Part shown: piece after piece, positions 26,573 through 35,390 of the stretch
Layout of the letters: each line of letters opens with the position of its first letter
How positions within the stretch are numbered: position 1 is the first letter of the stretch
Assembly (NCBI GenBank): GCA_009782515.1
Contig: WRIY01000007.1
Coordinates: 32,939 to 96,938 of the forward strand
DNA from: Eubacteriaceae bacterium
GTDB taxonomy: Bacteria; Bacillota; Clostridia; Eubacteriales; Anaerofustaceae
Length of the DNA stretch: 64,000 nucleotides
Reading direction: 5' to 3'
The notes under the pieces: generated by a model
What the model was told of the DNA's origin: nothing
Databases searched by the model: none
Seen by the model: only the letters and a program-made list of their open reading frames with translations
Program-made: the position numbers and the translations under genes

Positions 26573-27641
26573 AGCTGGCGCTGCTGGCAAGCTTTTCTGC
26601 CTGATCGTTTGTAGTGAGAGTGTCTATGAACTCATCAAGCTCGCCATCCAGCACAGTTTCGAGCTTGTATAAAGTAAGGTTGGCTCTATGATCTGTAACT
26701 CTGCCTTGTGGGAAGTTGTAGGTGCGAATGCGTTCGCTTCTGTCTCCGGAGCCCACTTGGCTTTTTCTGTCTAAGGCAATGCTCTCAGCTTGCTTTCTCT
26801 GCTCAAGCTCGTAAAGTTTTGCTTTAAGTATCTTTAGGGCTTTGTCTTTATTCTTTAGCTGGGACTTTTCGTCCTGGCAGCTTATTACAATGCCGGTAGG
26901 CAGGTGCGTCACCCTGACTGCTGAGTCTGTAGTGTTTACAGATTGCCCTCCGTTTCCGGATGAGCGAAAAACATCAATCCTAAGATCGTTTTGGTTTATT
27001 TCAACCTCTACATCCTCTGCCTCAGCCAGCACTGCAACAGTAGATGCCGAAGTATGGATTCTGCCGCTTGATTCTGTTTCCGGAACCCTTTGGACGCGAT
27101 GGGTGCCGCTTTCGTACTTTAGCTTTGAGTAAGCGCCTTTTCCGATTATTTGAAACACTGCTTCTTTAATGCCGCCGATGCCTGTCTCGTTTACAGACAG
27201 CATTTCTGCTTTCCAGCGATGCCTTTCTGCATACCTTATATACATCCTGAGCAAGCTGGCGCTAAATAGCGCTGCTTCTTCCCCTCCGACCCCGGCTCGT
27301 ATCTCAACAATAACGTTTTTGTCGTCATTTGGGTCTTTTGGAAGCAGCAGGATTTTTAGCTCAGTTTCAATCTTTTCCAGCATTTCAGACAGGCTTTCGA
27401 TGTCATCAAGTATCATCGAGCGGAAGTCGTCATCGCTTTCTTCTTCAAGCATTGCTTTATTGTCTGCAAGCTGCGAAAGGGCATCAGCATATACTTCATA
27501 TTTAGATACGATTTCCTCCAGGGAAGATCGCTCTTTCATCAGCTGCGCATATTTATTTTGGTCAGCAGCGGTGCTAGCGCTGGAAAGCTCCTCATTAAGC
27601 TCATTGTAGCGCTCGCTAATTGCTGCAAGCTTATCAATCAT
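26571..27641 (-). CDS. prfA: peptide chain release factor 1
   Basis: A 356-residue class I release factor of normal length. The peptidyl-tRNA hydrolysis motif is G231-G232-Q233 ([11 protein letters not shown]). The stop-codon recognition tripeptide region shows P187-E-T189 followed by [10 protein letters not shown], the RF1-type pattern (PxT) rather than the SPF of RF2, so it reads UAA and UAG. The ATG has GAGG eight bases upstream, and that site overlaps the stop codon of the recombinase gene. The nine-base gap from the recombinase implies co-transcription, an unusual pairing since prfA often accompanies prmC. Confidence 0.97.
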   Translation of the reverse strand: MIDKLAAISERYNELNEELSSASTAADQNKYAQLMKERSSLEEIVSKYEVYADALSQLADNKAMLEEESDDDFRSMILDDIESLSEMLEKIETELKILLLPKDPNDDKNVIVEIRAGVGGEEAALFSASLLRMYIRYAERHRWKAEMLSVNETGIGGIKEAVFQIIGKGAYSKLKYESGTHRVQRVPETESSGRIHTSASTVAVLAEAEDVEVEINQNDLRIDVFRSSGNGGQSVNTTDSAVRVTHLPTGIVISCQDEKSQLKNKDKALKILKAKLYELEQRKQAESIALDRKSQVGSGDRSERIRTYNFPQGRVTDHRANLTLYKLETVLDGELDEFIDTLTTNDQAEKLASSAS

Positions 27642-27650
27642 TTGGCTACC

Positions 27651-29012
27651 TCAATCTTGTGCTTCGAATGTATAGAAAATGTCGCACTCATTCCTATTTA
27701 ACACGACTTTATCTACCAGTGCAATAATAAGCGATCGTTTTTCTTGTGCATCCAAACGATCCCAAACATCATCGATCCTGTTTACTTTGTCGGTGAAGCC
27801 CTCCACGCGCAGGCTTTTTTCACTGGCGGAAATGTAGGCTGCATTTAGCCTTTTTATCTCATTTTCCATATCCTTTATCTTTTGCTTACCCTCTTCAACT
27901 GCAACTCCGTCGACAATCAGATCAAGCAATTTGGATATTTTTTTTCTAAGATCAGAGATTTCTTTTACCTGCTTGGCAAGGCTCGCATCGTCAGCTTCAT
28001 TGGCTCTTTTTGCAATCAGGCTCGGGTTGAGCGCAAACTGTTTAAGCTCATCGACAACCGCTTGCTCTATTTCGTGGGCCCAATACTTTTGGTTTGTGCA
28101 GTCTTTGTCCTTTATTAAATACTCTTTTGAGGATTGCTGGGAGTAGCAGCATATTTTATGCCCTTTTTTCCCCCATTTTTGATAGCGCATTTTTGCGCCG
28201 CATACACCGCAATACAGCAACCCGGTAAGCATGTTCTTGCCGGAGCGGATATTGTTTTTTTTGCGCTTTTCCATCGTGCTTTGCGCTTCGCCGTATAGCT
28301 CCCTTGTAACAATTGGCTCGTGCCTGCCTTCGTAAACCTCTCCGTTATACTCTATTAGGCCGCAATTGGCTTTGCTTTTTATAATCTGTGTCACCAATCG
28401 CTCGTATTTGAGGCTGAAATGCCTGGCAATGCTGTCAGCAGACATGCCGTCAATATACATTTCATACATTCGCTTAACAACCGGGGCGTTTTGGTTCGGC
28501 ACCAAAATCCCTTGCTGCGAATCATAGCTGTAGCCAAATGGCAAATTTCCTCCGCCTGGCCAGTAGCCATTCTTCACTCTCTCTTTCATGCCCATTCGCG
28601 TGCGCTCTTTTATCGTCTCCCGCTCCAGCTGGGCAAAGACAGACAAGATGCCGATCATCGCTTTGCCATACGGGGTCGTCGTGTCAAAGTTCTCGCTTAT
28701 GGATATGAAGTCAACGCCATTTGGTATAAACACTTCCTCGATTAAATATAAAGTGTCCTTTTGGCTTCTTGACAGCCGATCAAGCTTGTAGACGATGACA
28801 ATGTCTATTTCATTGCTTTTGCAGTCTGCAATAAGCGCCTCCAGCATTGGCCTTTCTATGTTTGATCCTGTAAAGCCCCCATCAATATAGTATTCATACT
28901 CTGATATTTCTTTTGCAGCACAGAAAGAGCGCAAAAGCTCCTTTTGCGCTTCAATTGAATAGCCTTCATTTTGCAGATCAGTTGATACCCTGCAATACAG
29001 GCCTGCCTTCAC
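27651..29012 (-). CDS. large serine site-specific recombinase
   Basis: A 453-residue recombinase. The N-terminal resolvase domain has the catalytic Ser10 in YCRVST, the arginine-rich DRLSRS, and QLERETIKERTRMG at the start of the long E helix. Next come the Recombinase domain (NLPFGY onward) and a zinc ribbon with YCGVCGAKM and a distal CC/C pair (about 268-310), then a coiled-coil tail (about 340-400). It should integrate, excise or invert DNA between short att sites. No phage or conjugative genes flank it, and no att site was identified. It begins overlapping a 48-codon gene by four bases and ends just before prfA. Confidence 0.93.
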   Translation of the reverse strand: MKAGLYCRVSTDLQNEGYSIEAQKELLRSFCAAKEISEYEYYIDGGFTGSNIERPMLEALIADCKSNEIDIVIVYKLDRLSRSQKDTLYLIEEVFIPNGVDFISISENFDTTTPYGKAMIGILSVFAQLERETIKERTRMGMKERVKNGYWPGGGNLPFGYSYDSQQGILVPNQNAPVVKRMYEMYIDGMSADSIARHFSLKYERLVTQIIKSKANCGLIEYNGEVYEGRHEPIVTRELYGEAQSTMEKRKKNNIRSGKNMLTGLLYCGVCGAKMRYQKWGKKGHKICCYSQQSSKEYLIKDKDCTNQKYWAHEIEQAVVDELKQFALNPSLIAKRANEADDASLAKQVKEISDLRKKISKLLDLIVDGVAVEEGKQKIKDMENEIKRLNAAYISASEKSLRVEGFTDKVNRIDDVWDRLDAQEKRSLIIALVDKVVLNRNECDIFYTFEAQD

Positions 29013-29155
29013 TTTTTCTTTCCTGGCTTTTCGCTTTCTTTGCTTGGCTTGGCTGAAATGGCTGAAGTAATAATTTGATAGGCTGATTTATCGGTTATCG
29101 TTACATTTTTGGGGAGTTTTTCGCCATTTCCATAATGATTGGTAATCTTGAGCAT
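29009..29155 (-). CDS. 48-residue basic protein coupled to the recombinase
   Basis: A short lysine-rich protein (MLKITNHYGNGEKLPKN start, SEKPGKKK end) whose stop overlaps the recombinase ATG. I chose the ATG at 29155 because GGAGG precedes it by four bases; the frame extends farther upstream to 29239 without a ribosome site. No family recognised; it may be a recombination directionality or accessory factor, by position only. Its ribosome site lies inside the palindrome at 29150-29179. Confidence 0.55.
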   Translation of the reverse strand: MLKITNHYGNGEKLPKNVTITDKSAYQIITSAISAKPSKESEKPGKKK

Positions 29156-29179
29156 AATGCCTCCATATGCATTATGCTC
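29150..29179 (-). promoter_or_regulatory. 11-bp perfect palindrome over the start region of the recombinase operon
   Basis: GAGCATAATGC (29150-29160) and GCATTATGCTC (29169-29179) are perfect inverted repeats around an 8-base loop that holds the GGAGG ribosome site; the start codon lies in the stem. GCATTATGCT recurs at 29678-29687, ahead of the next gene. It could act as a protein operator, as an RNA hairpin exposing the SD, or as a recombination site. Confidence 0.6.
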
Positions 29180-29242
29180 ACATGCAGCGCGCTGTAGTCC
29201 CGAACTTGGCCCGCAGTTTTTAAGCGCCTCACAGCGCATGCT

Positions 29243-29650
29243 TCATGGCATGCTAAGGGCATAAGTGTCTTCAAGCATTTGCTTTTCCTCTGATAAAATA
29301 TGCGCCAGGAAGGGGGTTATTTCGCTGTAGGGGTTTTGCTCGGCTATATATGTCAGCTCGCTTATAAGCTCAAGGGTAAATCTGTTAAAGCTTGCAGTTA
29401 TATTTCTAAGTATGATATAGTCATTAACTGCCTGATCTCCCAGCCCTCTGACCTTTTTTTTGTAAAGAAGATCAGCATTGCTTCTTATCTCGCGAAATGA
29501 TGTCATCAGGCCTTCAAGCTTCTCATCAGGCATGGGCATGCCGGTAAGGCTTCCCAGGCTGCGGGCAAGGCTGCAGTGCTGGGAAGAATGCTGGGCATAT
29601 GTCTTAAGCGCAAGGCCGCGCTCCTTTATTGATATGTTGGTAGTATTCAT
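29243..29650 (-). CDS. all-helical unknown protein, 135 residues
   Basis: The protein is predicted to be almost entirely alpha-helical, with an N-terminal QHSSQHCSLARSLGSL segment, a long central helix containing RSNADLLYKKK, and a C-terminal HILSEEKQML helix; a four-helix bundle is plausible. It has no signal, membrane segment or metal motif strong enough to name a family. It lies 87 bases upstream of the recombinase pair on the same strand and shares the GCATTATGCT motif in its upstream region, suggesting common control. Real gene likely from length and start; function unknown. Confidence 0.6.
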   Translation of the reverse strand: MNTTNISIKERGLALKTYAQHSSQHCSLARSLGSLTGMPMPDEKLEGLMTSFREIRSNADLLYKKKVRGLGDQAVNDYIILRNITASFNRFTLELISELTYIAEQNPYSEITPFLAHILSEEKQMLEDTYALSMP

Positions 29651-29865
29651 AACAATCCACTGATGATGCTTATGTGTGCATTATGCTAAGCAGCTTTAAT
29701 TGCACTATGCACTCTACTAGATATACTGAGCAATCTATGAAAATATGACACAAAAGGTTTCAAGCCAACTATTTAGCGCGCGCGGCCTTTCGCACAGCAA
29801 GCACTATGAAGTATAATATAGATATCTTAATTCAGAATTAATCTTAGCAATAAGGAAGGCTCATT

Positions 29866-30960
29866 GTGAAAATTGGTCTGGTTGGCTTGCCCAATGTTGG
29901 CAAAAGCACGCTTTTTAATGCACTTACATCAGCAGGGGCTTTGGCCAGCAATTATATGTTCAGCACAAAGGAAGCCAACATTGGCGTAGTGCAATTGCCC
30001 GATTACCGCCTCGACAAGCTTTGCGAGCTGTATGACACCAAAAGCAGGGTGAGTGCAAGCGTTGAGTTTGTTGACATAGCCGGGCTTGTTCGGAATTCAA
30101 GCAAAGGCGAAGGCCTTGGCAACCAGTTTTTGTCATATATCAGGAATGTAAATGCAATTCTTGAGGTTGTGCGCTGCTTTGGCGATGAGAATGTTATGCA
30201 CGTTGACGGGGCCGTAGACCCTGTTCGCGATGCAAAGACAATCAAAGACGAGCTGGCGTTTTCTGATCTGGAGATATTGGAAAAGCGCATACATACCCTC
30301 AGCAAAACAGTCCAGGGTGCAGCCGCCGACGAAAAAGCGCATCTGGCAGCCCTTATAAAGGCAAGGGACAGCCTGTATGACGGAGTAAGCCTGTATGCTG
30401 CCGAATTCAGCGAGCAGGAGCTCGCAGTATTGGCGCCATACAACCTTTTGACATTCAAGCAGATATTATACTGCGCAAACGTAGATGAAGAGCATGCTGC
30501 AGCCGGAAATGAGCACTCTGATGCCCTTAAGGCATATATAAGCGAGTTTGAGCCCAATAACGAGATGATAATTATATGCGCAAAGTATGAAGCAGAAATC
30601 TCGGACTTTGGCGAAGAGGACAAGCTGGAGCTGCTGGGCGGCATAGGCCTCTCTGAATCCGGCTTAAACAAAGTCATCCGCAAAAGCTTTGAGCTGCTCG
30701 GGCTGATAACTTTCTTTACCGCCGGCAAGAAGGAGTGCAGGGCATGGGAGATTCGAAATGGCACAAGAGCCCAGCATGCAGCCGGGAAGATCCATTCTGA
30801 TTTTGAGAAAAAGTTTATTAGGGCAGAAGTTACGAAATTTGATAAGCTCGTAGAAGCCGGCAACGATGTACGGGCTAAGGAGCTGGCATTTACGAGAGTT
30901 GAAGGAAAAGAGTATGTAATCGAAGATGGCGACGTAGTATATTTCCGAGTTGGCGCCTAA
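29866..30960 (+). CDS. ychF: Obg-family ribosome-associated ATPase/GTPase YchF
   Basis: A 364-residue P-loop protein of normal YchF/OLA1 length. G1 is GLPNVGKST (6-14) and switch II is DIAGLV. An inserted coiled-coil domain (about 130-200) interrupts the G domain, and a C-terminal TGS domain ends with VIEDGDVVYFRVGA. A canonical NKxD is not obvious, in line with this subfamily's preference for ATP. It binds ribosomes and is linked to stress responses. GTG is the start, with AAGGA about eight bases upstream. Standard housekeeping gene. Confidence 0.96.
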   Translation: MKIGLVGLPNVGKSTLFNALTSAGALASNYMFSTKEANIGVVQLPDYRLDKLCELYDTKSRVSASVEFVDIAGLVRNSSKGEGLGNQFLSYIRNVNAILEVVRCFGDENVMHVDGAVDPVRDAKTIKDELAFSDLEILEKRIHTLSKTVQGAAADEKAHLAALIKARDSLYDGVSLYAAEFSEQELAVLAPYNLLTFKQILYCANVDEEHAAAGNEHSDALKAYISEFEPNNEMIIICAKYEAEISDFGEEDKLELLGGIGLSESGLNKVIRKSFELLGLITFFTAGKKECRAWEIRNGTRAQHAAGKIHSDFEKKFIRAEVTKFDKLVEAGNDVRAKELAFTRVEGKEYVIEDGDVVYFRVGA

Positions 30961-31078
30961 AACCATAGGCTGTGTGTCTGGCATTCGCATGGTTTATGCC
31001 GGAAATTCAAACAAGGCAAATGAATACAGTTTTATCTTGAATTAATACTGACAATACCAATCGTTTGAGACAATAAAT

Positions 31079-31813
31079 ATGGAGCATTACCTACGTGAAG
31101 CTATAAAGACGCGTGAGTCAAGAAGGGCATATCAGCGATTGCCGTTGCGAAAAGAAGACTCAGACGTAATCCAGGCTCTCTTAAGCCGCTACAATGCTGA
31201 AGCCAAGCTCAGCTTTTCGCTTATTGAAATAGACGAAGAGCTTTTTACGAACTACCGAAGGGGCAAGAGCTCCTATAAAAACATAGTCAACTATGTCGCT
31301 CTCTCGGCAGCCCAAGGCTCAGATGAAAAAATCGGCTATTACGGCGAGCTTGTTATGCTGGAAGCTACAGCTATAGGGCTGGGCACATGCTGGATTACAC
31401 GAACTTACGATAAAGCTGCCTGTGCGCAGAAGTTGGATTTGGGCGAGGGCGAGTCCCTTTATGGCATTATTGCCATAGGCTACCCTTCAAATAAGAAAAC
31501 TCTGCGCGAGAAAGCCACTAAGCTTATGTGGCAGCTGGGAGCAGCATTTAGCAAGCCGCTTAAGAGCATTGGCGAATTTGCGCCCGAATGGGCTCATGAA
31601 GGCATGAAGTGCGTTTCAAGATCGCCTTCAAGGCTTCCAAGGCAGCCTTATACATTTGTGTTTACTGAAGAGGGCAGAGTTAAGGCTATGCCAACAAATG
31701 CAAGCCGGCGCATTGAGCTCGGCATAGCGCTTGTGCATTTTGAAATCGGCGCAGCAGTAGGAAGATGGTACAAGGAGGACGGGGTTTGGACTTTTGCTGT
31801 GTCACAAAGCTAG
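31079..31813 (+). CDS. nitroreductase-fold flavoprotein
   Basis: A 244-residue protein of the putative TM_nitroreductase/nitroreductase fold. An N-terminal basic TRESRRAYQ segment contacts the FMN phosphate in relatives. The central ELVMLEATAIGLGTCWITR is the typical flavin-binding helix, and the pattern GIIAIGYPS follows. A C-terminal repeat of the fold appears from about 165 (GMKCVSRSPSR, ELGIALVHFEIGA), so one chain may form a pseudo-dimer. It likely reduces a small electrophile or quinone with NAD(P)H. It stands 16 bases upstream of tsaE and may be the first gene of that operon. Confidence 0.85.
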   Translation: MEHYLREAIKTRESRRAYQRLPLRKEDSDVIQALLSRYNAEAKLSFSLIEIDEELFTNYRRGKSSYKNIVNYVALSAAQGSDEKIGYYGELVMLEATAIGLGTCWITRTYDKAACAQKLDLGEGESLYGIIAIGYPSNKKTLREKATKLMWQLGAAFSKPLKSIGEFAPEWAHEGMKCVSRSPSRLPRQPYTFVFTEEGRVKAMPTNASRRIELGIALVHFEIGAAVGRWYKEDGVWTFAVSQS

Positions 31814-31828
31814 TTTCAAGCTTGTTAA

Positions 31829-32317
31829 TTGAAATTGAAAAATGAAATTGTTTGCAGATCAGAAAGCGAAGCTACAACCGCGCTTCTCGGGCGCCTTATT
31901 GGAAGGAACTTGCCAAGAGGCTCTCTTGTAGCATTGATCGGGCCTATGGCTTCAGGCAAAACTGCGCTATGCAGGTTTATCTTTATGGAGAGGGGATTTG
32001 TAAAGGGGTTTTGCTCTCCAACATACACCATTATTAATAAATACACAAATGGCGAAAGCATTGGCTACCATATTGACGCAAGCCGGCTTGACTCAGAGTA
32101 TGAGCTGTATGTTCAAGGGTTTTCTGATTTTGCTGAAGATGCTGATATAGTTGCGATCGAATGGGCAGACATGGCTGAGGGAATACTCAGCTCTGCCGAC
32201 ATTACAATACGCATCGAGCCTTTAGGCGAAAACAGCCGTTTGATAAGAATAGGGACAAAAAGCAAGGATCTATACAGAGCTTTGCAAGAAGGGATTCATG
32301 AGAGTACTGGCTTTTGA
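31829..32317 (+). CDS. tsaE: tRNA t6A synthesis ATPase TsaE
   Basis: A 162-residue TsaE (YjeE) with Walker A GPMASGKT at 38-45, the conserved SPTYTIINKY segment, HIDASRL, and the Walker B-like AIEWADM. It drives cycling of the TsaB-TsaD complex that transfers threonylcarbamoyl to A37 of ANN-decoding tRNAs. The start is TTG, without a strong ribosome site. It overlaps tsaB by 20 bases, so the two are coupled. Confidence 0.95.
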   Translation: MKLKNEIVCRSESEATTALLGRLIGRNLPRGSLVALIGPMASGKTALCRFIFMERGFVKGFCSPTYTIINKYTNGESIGYHIDASRLDSEYELYVQGFSDFAEDADIVAIEWADMAEGILSSADITIRIEPLGENSRLIRIGTKSKDLYRALQEGIHESTGF

Positions 32318-33035
32318 CACATCTACCCGGGCGACAAGCTGTGCGATTGTTGACAATGGCAAGCTGTTGGGGGAGATGTATACTGACTTTAAGCTAAAGA
32401 GTTCAGAAAAGATCTTGATTATGCTTAAGCATTTGCTAGACTACACGCGGGTAGACATGGCTGATATCTCGCTGCTGGCAGTAAATACAGGCCCTGGCTC
32501 TTTTACAGGCATACGGGTAGGGGCTGCAACAGCAAAGGCAATCGGGCACGCTTTAGGCCTTGATATAGTGCCTGTTTCAAGCCTTGAGGCAACTGCATAC
32601 CAGCACAGCTCATTTGAAGGGCTGATATGCCCGATTTTTGATGCCCAGCAAGGCAATGTCTACACAGGCGCCTATGACTTTAAGGGGCAAAGAATGAGAT
32701 GCCTGTACAGGGACAGCACCATGCCCATAAAGGACATTTTGCTTAAGCTGCCGGTAAATGAGAAAATTATTTTTTGCGGCGACGGCATTAGCCTGCATAA
32801 GGAAACAATCAGCGAAGCGCTGGGCTCAAGAGCGCACTATGCATCTGCGCTAAGCGTGCTGCCGCACGCTGCATCCTCAGCCCTAATCGCCTATGAGGGA
32901 TCAAATATGATGCCGGCAACCACATACAAGGATCTGTTGCCGAACTATTTGAGAAAATCGCAAGCGCAAATAGAGCTTGAGTCCAAGCAGCAGGATATGC
33001 CTGGTATCGCTGAAAGCGAAAGCGAGGATCTATAG
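32298..33035 (+). CDS. tsaB: tRNA t6A synthesis subunit TsaB
   Basis: A 245-residue member of the ASKHA fold (YeaZ). It has the N-terminal AFDTSTRATS, the GPGSFTGIRVG loop (about 66-76) conserved in the family, and FDAQQGNVYTGAY. It is an inactive paralogue of TsaD that dimerises with it to activate t6A synthesis. Length is normal. Its start lies inside tsaE, and rimI follows 10 bases after its stop in the same transcript. Confidence 0.95.
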   Translation: MRVLAFDTSTRATSCAIVDNGKLLGEMYTDFKLKSSEKILIMLKHLLDYTRVDMADISLLAVNTGPGSFTGIRVGAATAKAIGHALGLDIVPVSSLEATAYQHSSFEGLICPIFDAQQGNVYTGAYDFKGQRMRCLYRDSTMPIKDILLKLPVNEKIIFCGDGISLHKETISEALGSRAHYASALSVLPHAASSALIAYEGSNMMPATTYKDLLPNYLRKSQAQIELESKQQDMPGIAESESEDL

Positions 33036-33045
33036 CCATAAGCGC

Positions 33046-33495
33046 ATGATTATATCAATTGCCCAAGCAAAAGTTACCGATGTGAATGCAATCTTTAAAA
33101 TAGAGCAAGAGAGCTTTACAAGCTTATGGCCGAAATCCCTATTTATTAATGAAATACACTCAGAGGGCTCTTTCGTGCTTTGCGCGAAAGCCTCACGCAA
33201 AATTATCGGCTATATATGCGCCATGTTTGCATACGATGAAGCGCATATTACTAACATAGCAGTAAGAAAGGCGTACCGCAGGGCAGGTGTTGCCACTAGC
33301 CTCATCAAAGCAGCGATAGAGTATGCTGAGAAAAACAGCATTATCCAATCGATCGTTCTTGAAGTGAGAGTCTCCAATGAAGCTGCTTTGGCTCTGTACG
33401 AAAAATCGGGTTTTGAAATAATAAGCCTTAGGCCGGGATATTATTCTGATGGCGAAGATGCATATATTATGCAGCGCCATCTTGTGAGAGGATAG
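33046..33495 (+). CDS. rimI: ribosomal protein S18-alanine N-acetyltransferase-like GNAT
   Basis: A GNAT acetyltransferase of about 149 residues from ATG 33046; the same frame is open farther upstream to 32977, inside tsaB. It has the acetyl-CoA loop AYRRAGVATSLIKAAIEYA, the LEVRVSNEAALALYEKSGF region and the terminal YYSDGEDAYIMQ typical of RimI. RimI acetylates the N-terminal Ala of S18, though in many Bacillota it is carried in this tsa operon and may have wider targets. I favour the later start for length and fit with the family N terminus. It is followed three bases later by the DUF1461 gene. Confidence 0.93.
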   Translation: MIISIAQAKVTDVNAIFKIEQESFTSLWPKSLFINEIHSEGSFVLCAKASRKIIGYICAMFAYDEAHITNIAVRKAYRRAGVATSLIKAAIEYAEKNSIIQSIVLEVRVSNEAALALYEKSGFEIISLRPGYYSDGEDAYIMQRHLVRG

Positions 33496-33497
33496 GA

Positions 33498-34172
33498 TTG
33501 GGAAAGATTCGGGGAATTGCATTGTCATGCTCGCTTATCGCATCTTCATTTCTGGCGATAGCGTTTAGCTGTGTTGAGCTTGTTGCTTACGACAGCTCAT
33601 TTTACACTGCGCATTTTGAGAAATCAGCAACATCAAGCCGCACCGGGATTTCAGCCGAAGGGCTAGCCCATATTGTGCATGAGACGCAAAACCTGCTAAA
33701 GGGGGTTAGGGGCAACTATAATATATACGTTGACATCGATGGGGAAAGCACAGCTGTATTCGGAGAGCAGGAAAATTTCCATATGGTTGAGGTAGCCGGC
33801 TTGTTTAGGCGGTTCGCCAGCTTAAGATCATCATGCGCGGTTATATCAATATCGATCGTTATTGCGATCATTATATTTCTTAAGAAAAAGTCTGCTGTTT
33901 TTTTTATTTACAGCATAGCTGCTGCTTTGTGCATTATTGCTGCTATTGGATTGTTTGCTGCTGTCAACTTCAATGCTTTTTTTACGCTATTCCATGAAAT
34001 GCTCTTTAGCAATGACAAGTGGCTCTTCCCGGCATCAAGCATGCTAATACAGATCCTTGACCTGGAGTTCTTTGTAAAAGCCGCAATCCGCATTATCGGG
34101 TATATCTCTGCCGCATACGCGCTTCTTTTGGTTGCATCGCTTGCTTTTTTCAAAAGAAGCAAAGCCAGCTGA
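33498..34172 (+). CDS. TIGR01906/DUF1461-family integral membrane protein
   Basis: A 224-residue membrane protein with four predicted helices: one N-terminal, two central, one C-terminal. The signature FHEMLFSNDKWLFPASSMLI, an extracytoplasmic loop, identifies the DUF1461 family. No biochemical role is established. The TTG start is preceded by GAGAGGATAGG. It lies between rimI and tsaD with tight spacing, a common arrangement for cell-envelope passengers of this operon. Confidence 0.87.
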   Translation: MGKIRGIALSCSLIASSFLAIAFSCVELVAYDSSFYTAHFEKSATSSRTGISAEGLAHIVHETQNLLKGVRGNYNIYVDIDGESTAVFGEQENFHMVEVAGLFRRFASLRSSCAVISISIVIAIIIFLKKKSAVFFIYSIAAALCIIAAIGLFAAVNFNAFFTLFHEMLFSNDKWLFPASSMLIQILDLEFFVKAAIRIIGYISAAYALLLVASLAFFKRSKAS

Positions 34173-34244
34173 TATTGTTTATTTATTCGCTTTCACCTGA
34201 AAACAATAGAAAGAGATACAGCGGCATTAGCCGCTATTAGTTGA

Positions 34245-35246
34245 ATGAGTGCTGTAAAAATACTTGCTATTGAGACATCATGCGACGAAACGAGCGCAGC
34301 TGTCAGTGCAAATGATACTATATTGTCTAACATTGTCCATTCACAGATCGACATACATGCCGCATACGGAGGCGTTGTTCCGGAAATAGCTTCAAGGAGC
34401 CATATTGAGGCTCTGCCTAAAGTCATTGACATGGCATTGGAAGATGCCCAAACAAGCTTAAGCGATATTGATGCAGTAGCTGTTACATATGGGCCGGGGC
34501 TCATAGGCGCGCTTATGGCAGGCCTCTCATATGCTAAGGGCCTTGCATTTTCGCTTGGCACAGAGCTTATCGCTGTAAACCATCTGGTTGGGCATATATC
34601 AGCCGGGTTTCTTTGCGGCGCAACCCCGCCGCTCATATGCCTTATTGCCTCAGGAGGGCATACAAATATTGTTTTGGTAAAAGGATATACTAGCTTTGAA
34701 GTGCTAGGCCGCACTTTGGATGACGCCGCAGGCGAATCTATCGACAAAGTTGCCAGAAGCCTTGGCTTCTCATATCCCGGCGGCCCAAAGCTGGATGAGC
34801 TTGCAGGCTATGGGGATGCTGCGGCAATCGACTTTCCCCGCCCGATGATAGGCGATGACAGCTTGGACTTTTCTTTCAGCGGGCTAAAGAGCGCTGTGCT
34901 CAACTACTTAAATATCAGCCAAATGAGAGGCATGGACATCGTTAGAGAGGATGTTTGCGCATCATTTCGGCAAGCGGTTGTTGATGTTCTTATTGAAAAA
35001 ACCATGAAAGCGGCACGAATGTATAATATTCGCAATATACTAATCTGTGGCGGGGTTTCAAGAAACATACTCCTGCGCGTTGAGTTCGGCCGAAAATGCT
35101 CTGAGAAAGGCTACAGCCTGACTTTGCCGCCAGTATCGCTGTGCTCTGACAATGCAGCTATGGTTGCTGCAGCTGCGTACCGGCAGTGGCTTGAGGGCGA
35201 TTTTGCTGATTTTGGGATAAACGCCGACCCGTCCCTGGAGCTTTAG
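34245..35246 (+). CDS. tsaD: tRNA N6-threonylcarbamoyladenosine transferase TsaD
   Basis: A 333-residue enzyme of standard length. The metal ligands H113 and H117 lie in VNHLVGHISAG. ETSCDETSAAV at the N terminus and the SGGHTN phosphate loop are intact, and GGVSRN and CSDNAAM close the active site. It transfers the threonylcarbamoyl group to tRNA A37 using TsaB and TsaE from the same cluster. TsaC is not in this window. A small GCGGC/GCCGC hairpin (34221-34234) sits just upstream of the ATG, without a T run, and might affect initiation. Confidence 0.97.
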   Translation: MSAVKILAIETSCDETSAAVSANDTILSNIVHSQIDIHAAYGGVVPEIASRSHIEALPKVIDMALEDAQTSLSDIDAVAVTYGPGLIGALMAGLSYAKGLAFSLGTELIAVNHLVGHISAGFLCGATPPLICLIASGGHTNIVLVKGYTSFEVLGRTLDDAAGESIDKVARSLGFSYPGGPKLDELAGYGDAAAIDFPRPMIGDDSLDFSFSGLKSAVLNYLNISQMRGMDIVREDVCASFRQAVVDVLIEKTMKAARMYNIRNILICGGVSRNILLRVEFGRKCSEKGYSLTLPPVSLCSDNAAMVAAAAYRQWLEGDFADFGINADPSLEL

Positions 35247-35303
35247 GCATCTGGCTGTACAATGAAATTAATAGCGCAATGCTTATCGTTTCCTTTTGCG
35301 TTC

Positions 35304-35312
35304 TGGTATAAT
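35304..35312 (+). promoter_or_regulatory. extended -10 promoter of the yacL-like gene
   Basis: TGGTATAAT, a perfect extended -10, lies about 80 bases ahead of the start codon. The -35 region is weak, as expected for this promoter type. Confidence 0.6.
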
Positions 35313-35390
35313 TTATATAGGGATGCTAGTTATTTTATATAGATCCACAACCATTTTTTTGGCCGCTTATTAATTGAAAGGAGGTTTCTT

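Noticed and set aside
27651..29650. Prophage or conjugative element around the recombinase
   Set aside because: No structural, replication, relaxase or lysis genes nearby.
30003..30863. 286-codon reverse frame inside ychF
   Set aside because: Antisense shadow of a strongly conserved gene.
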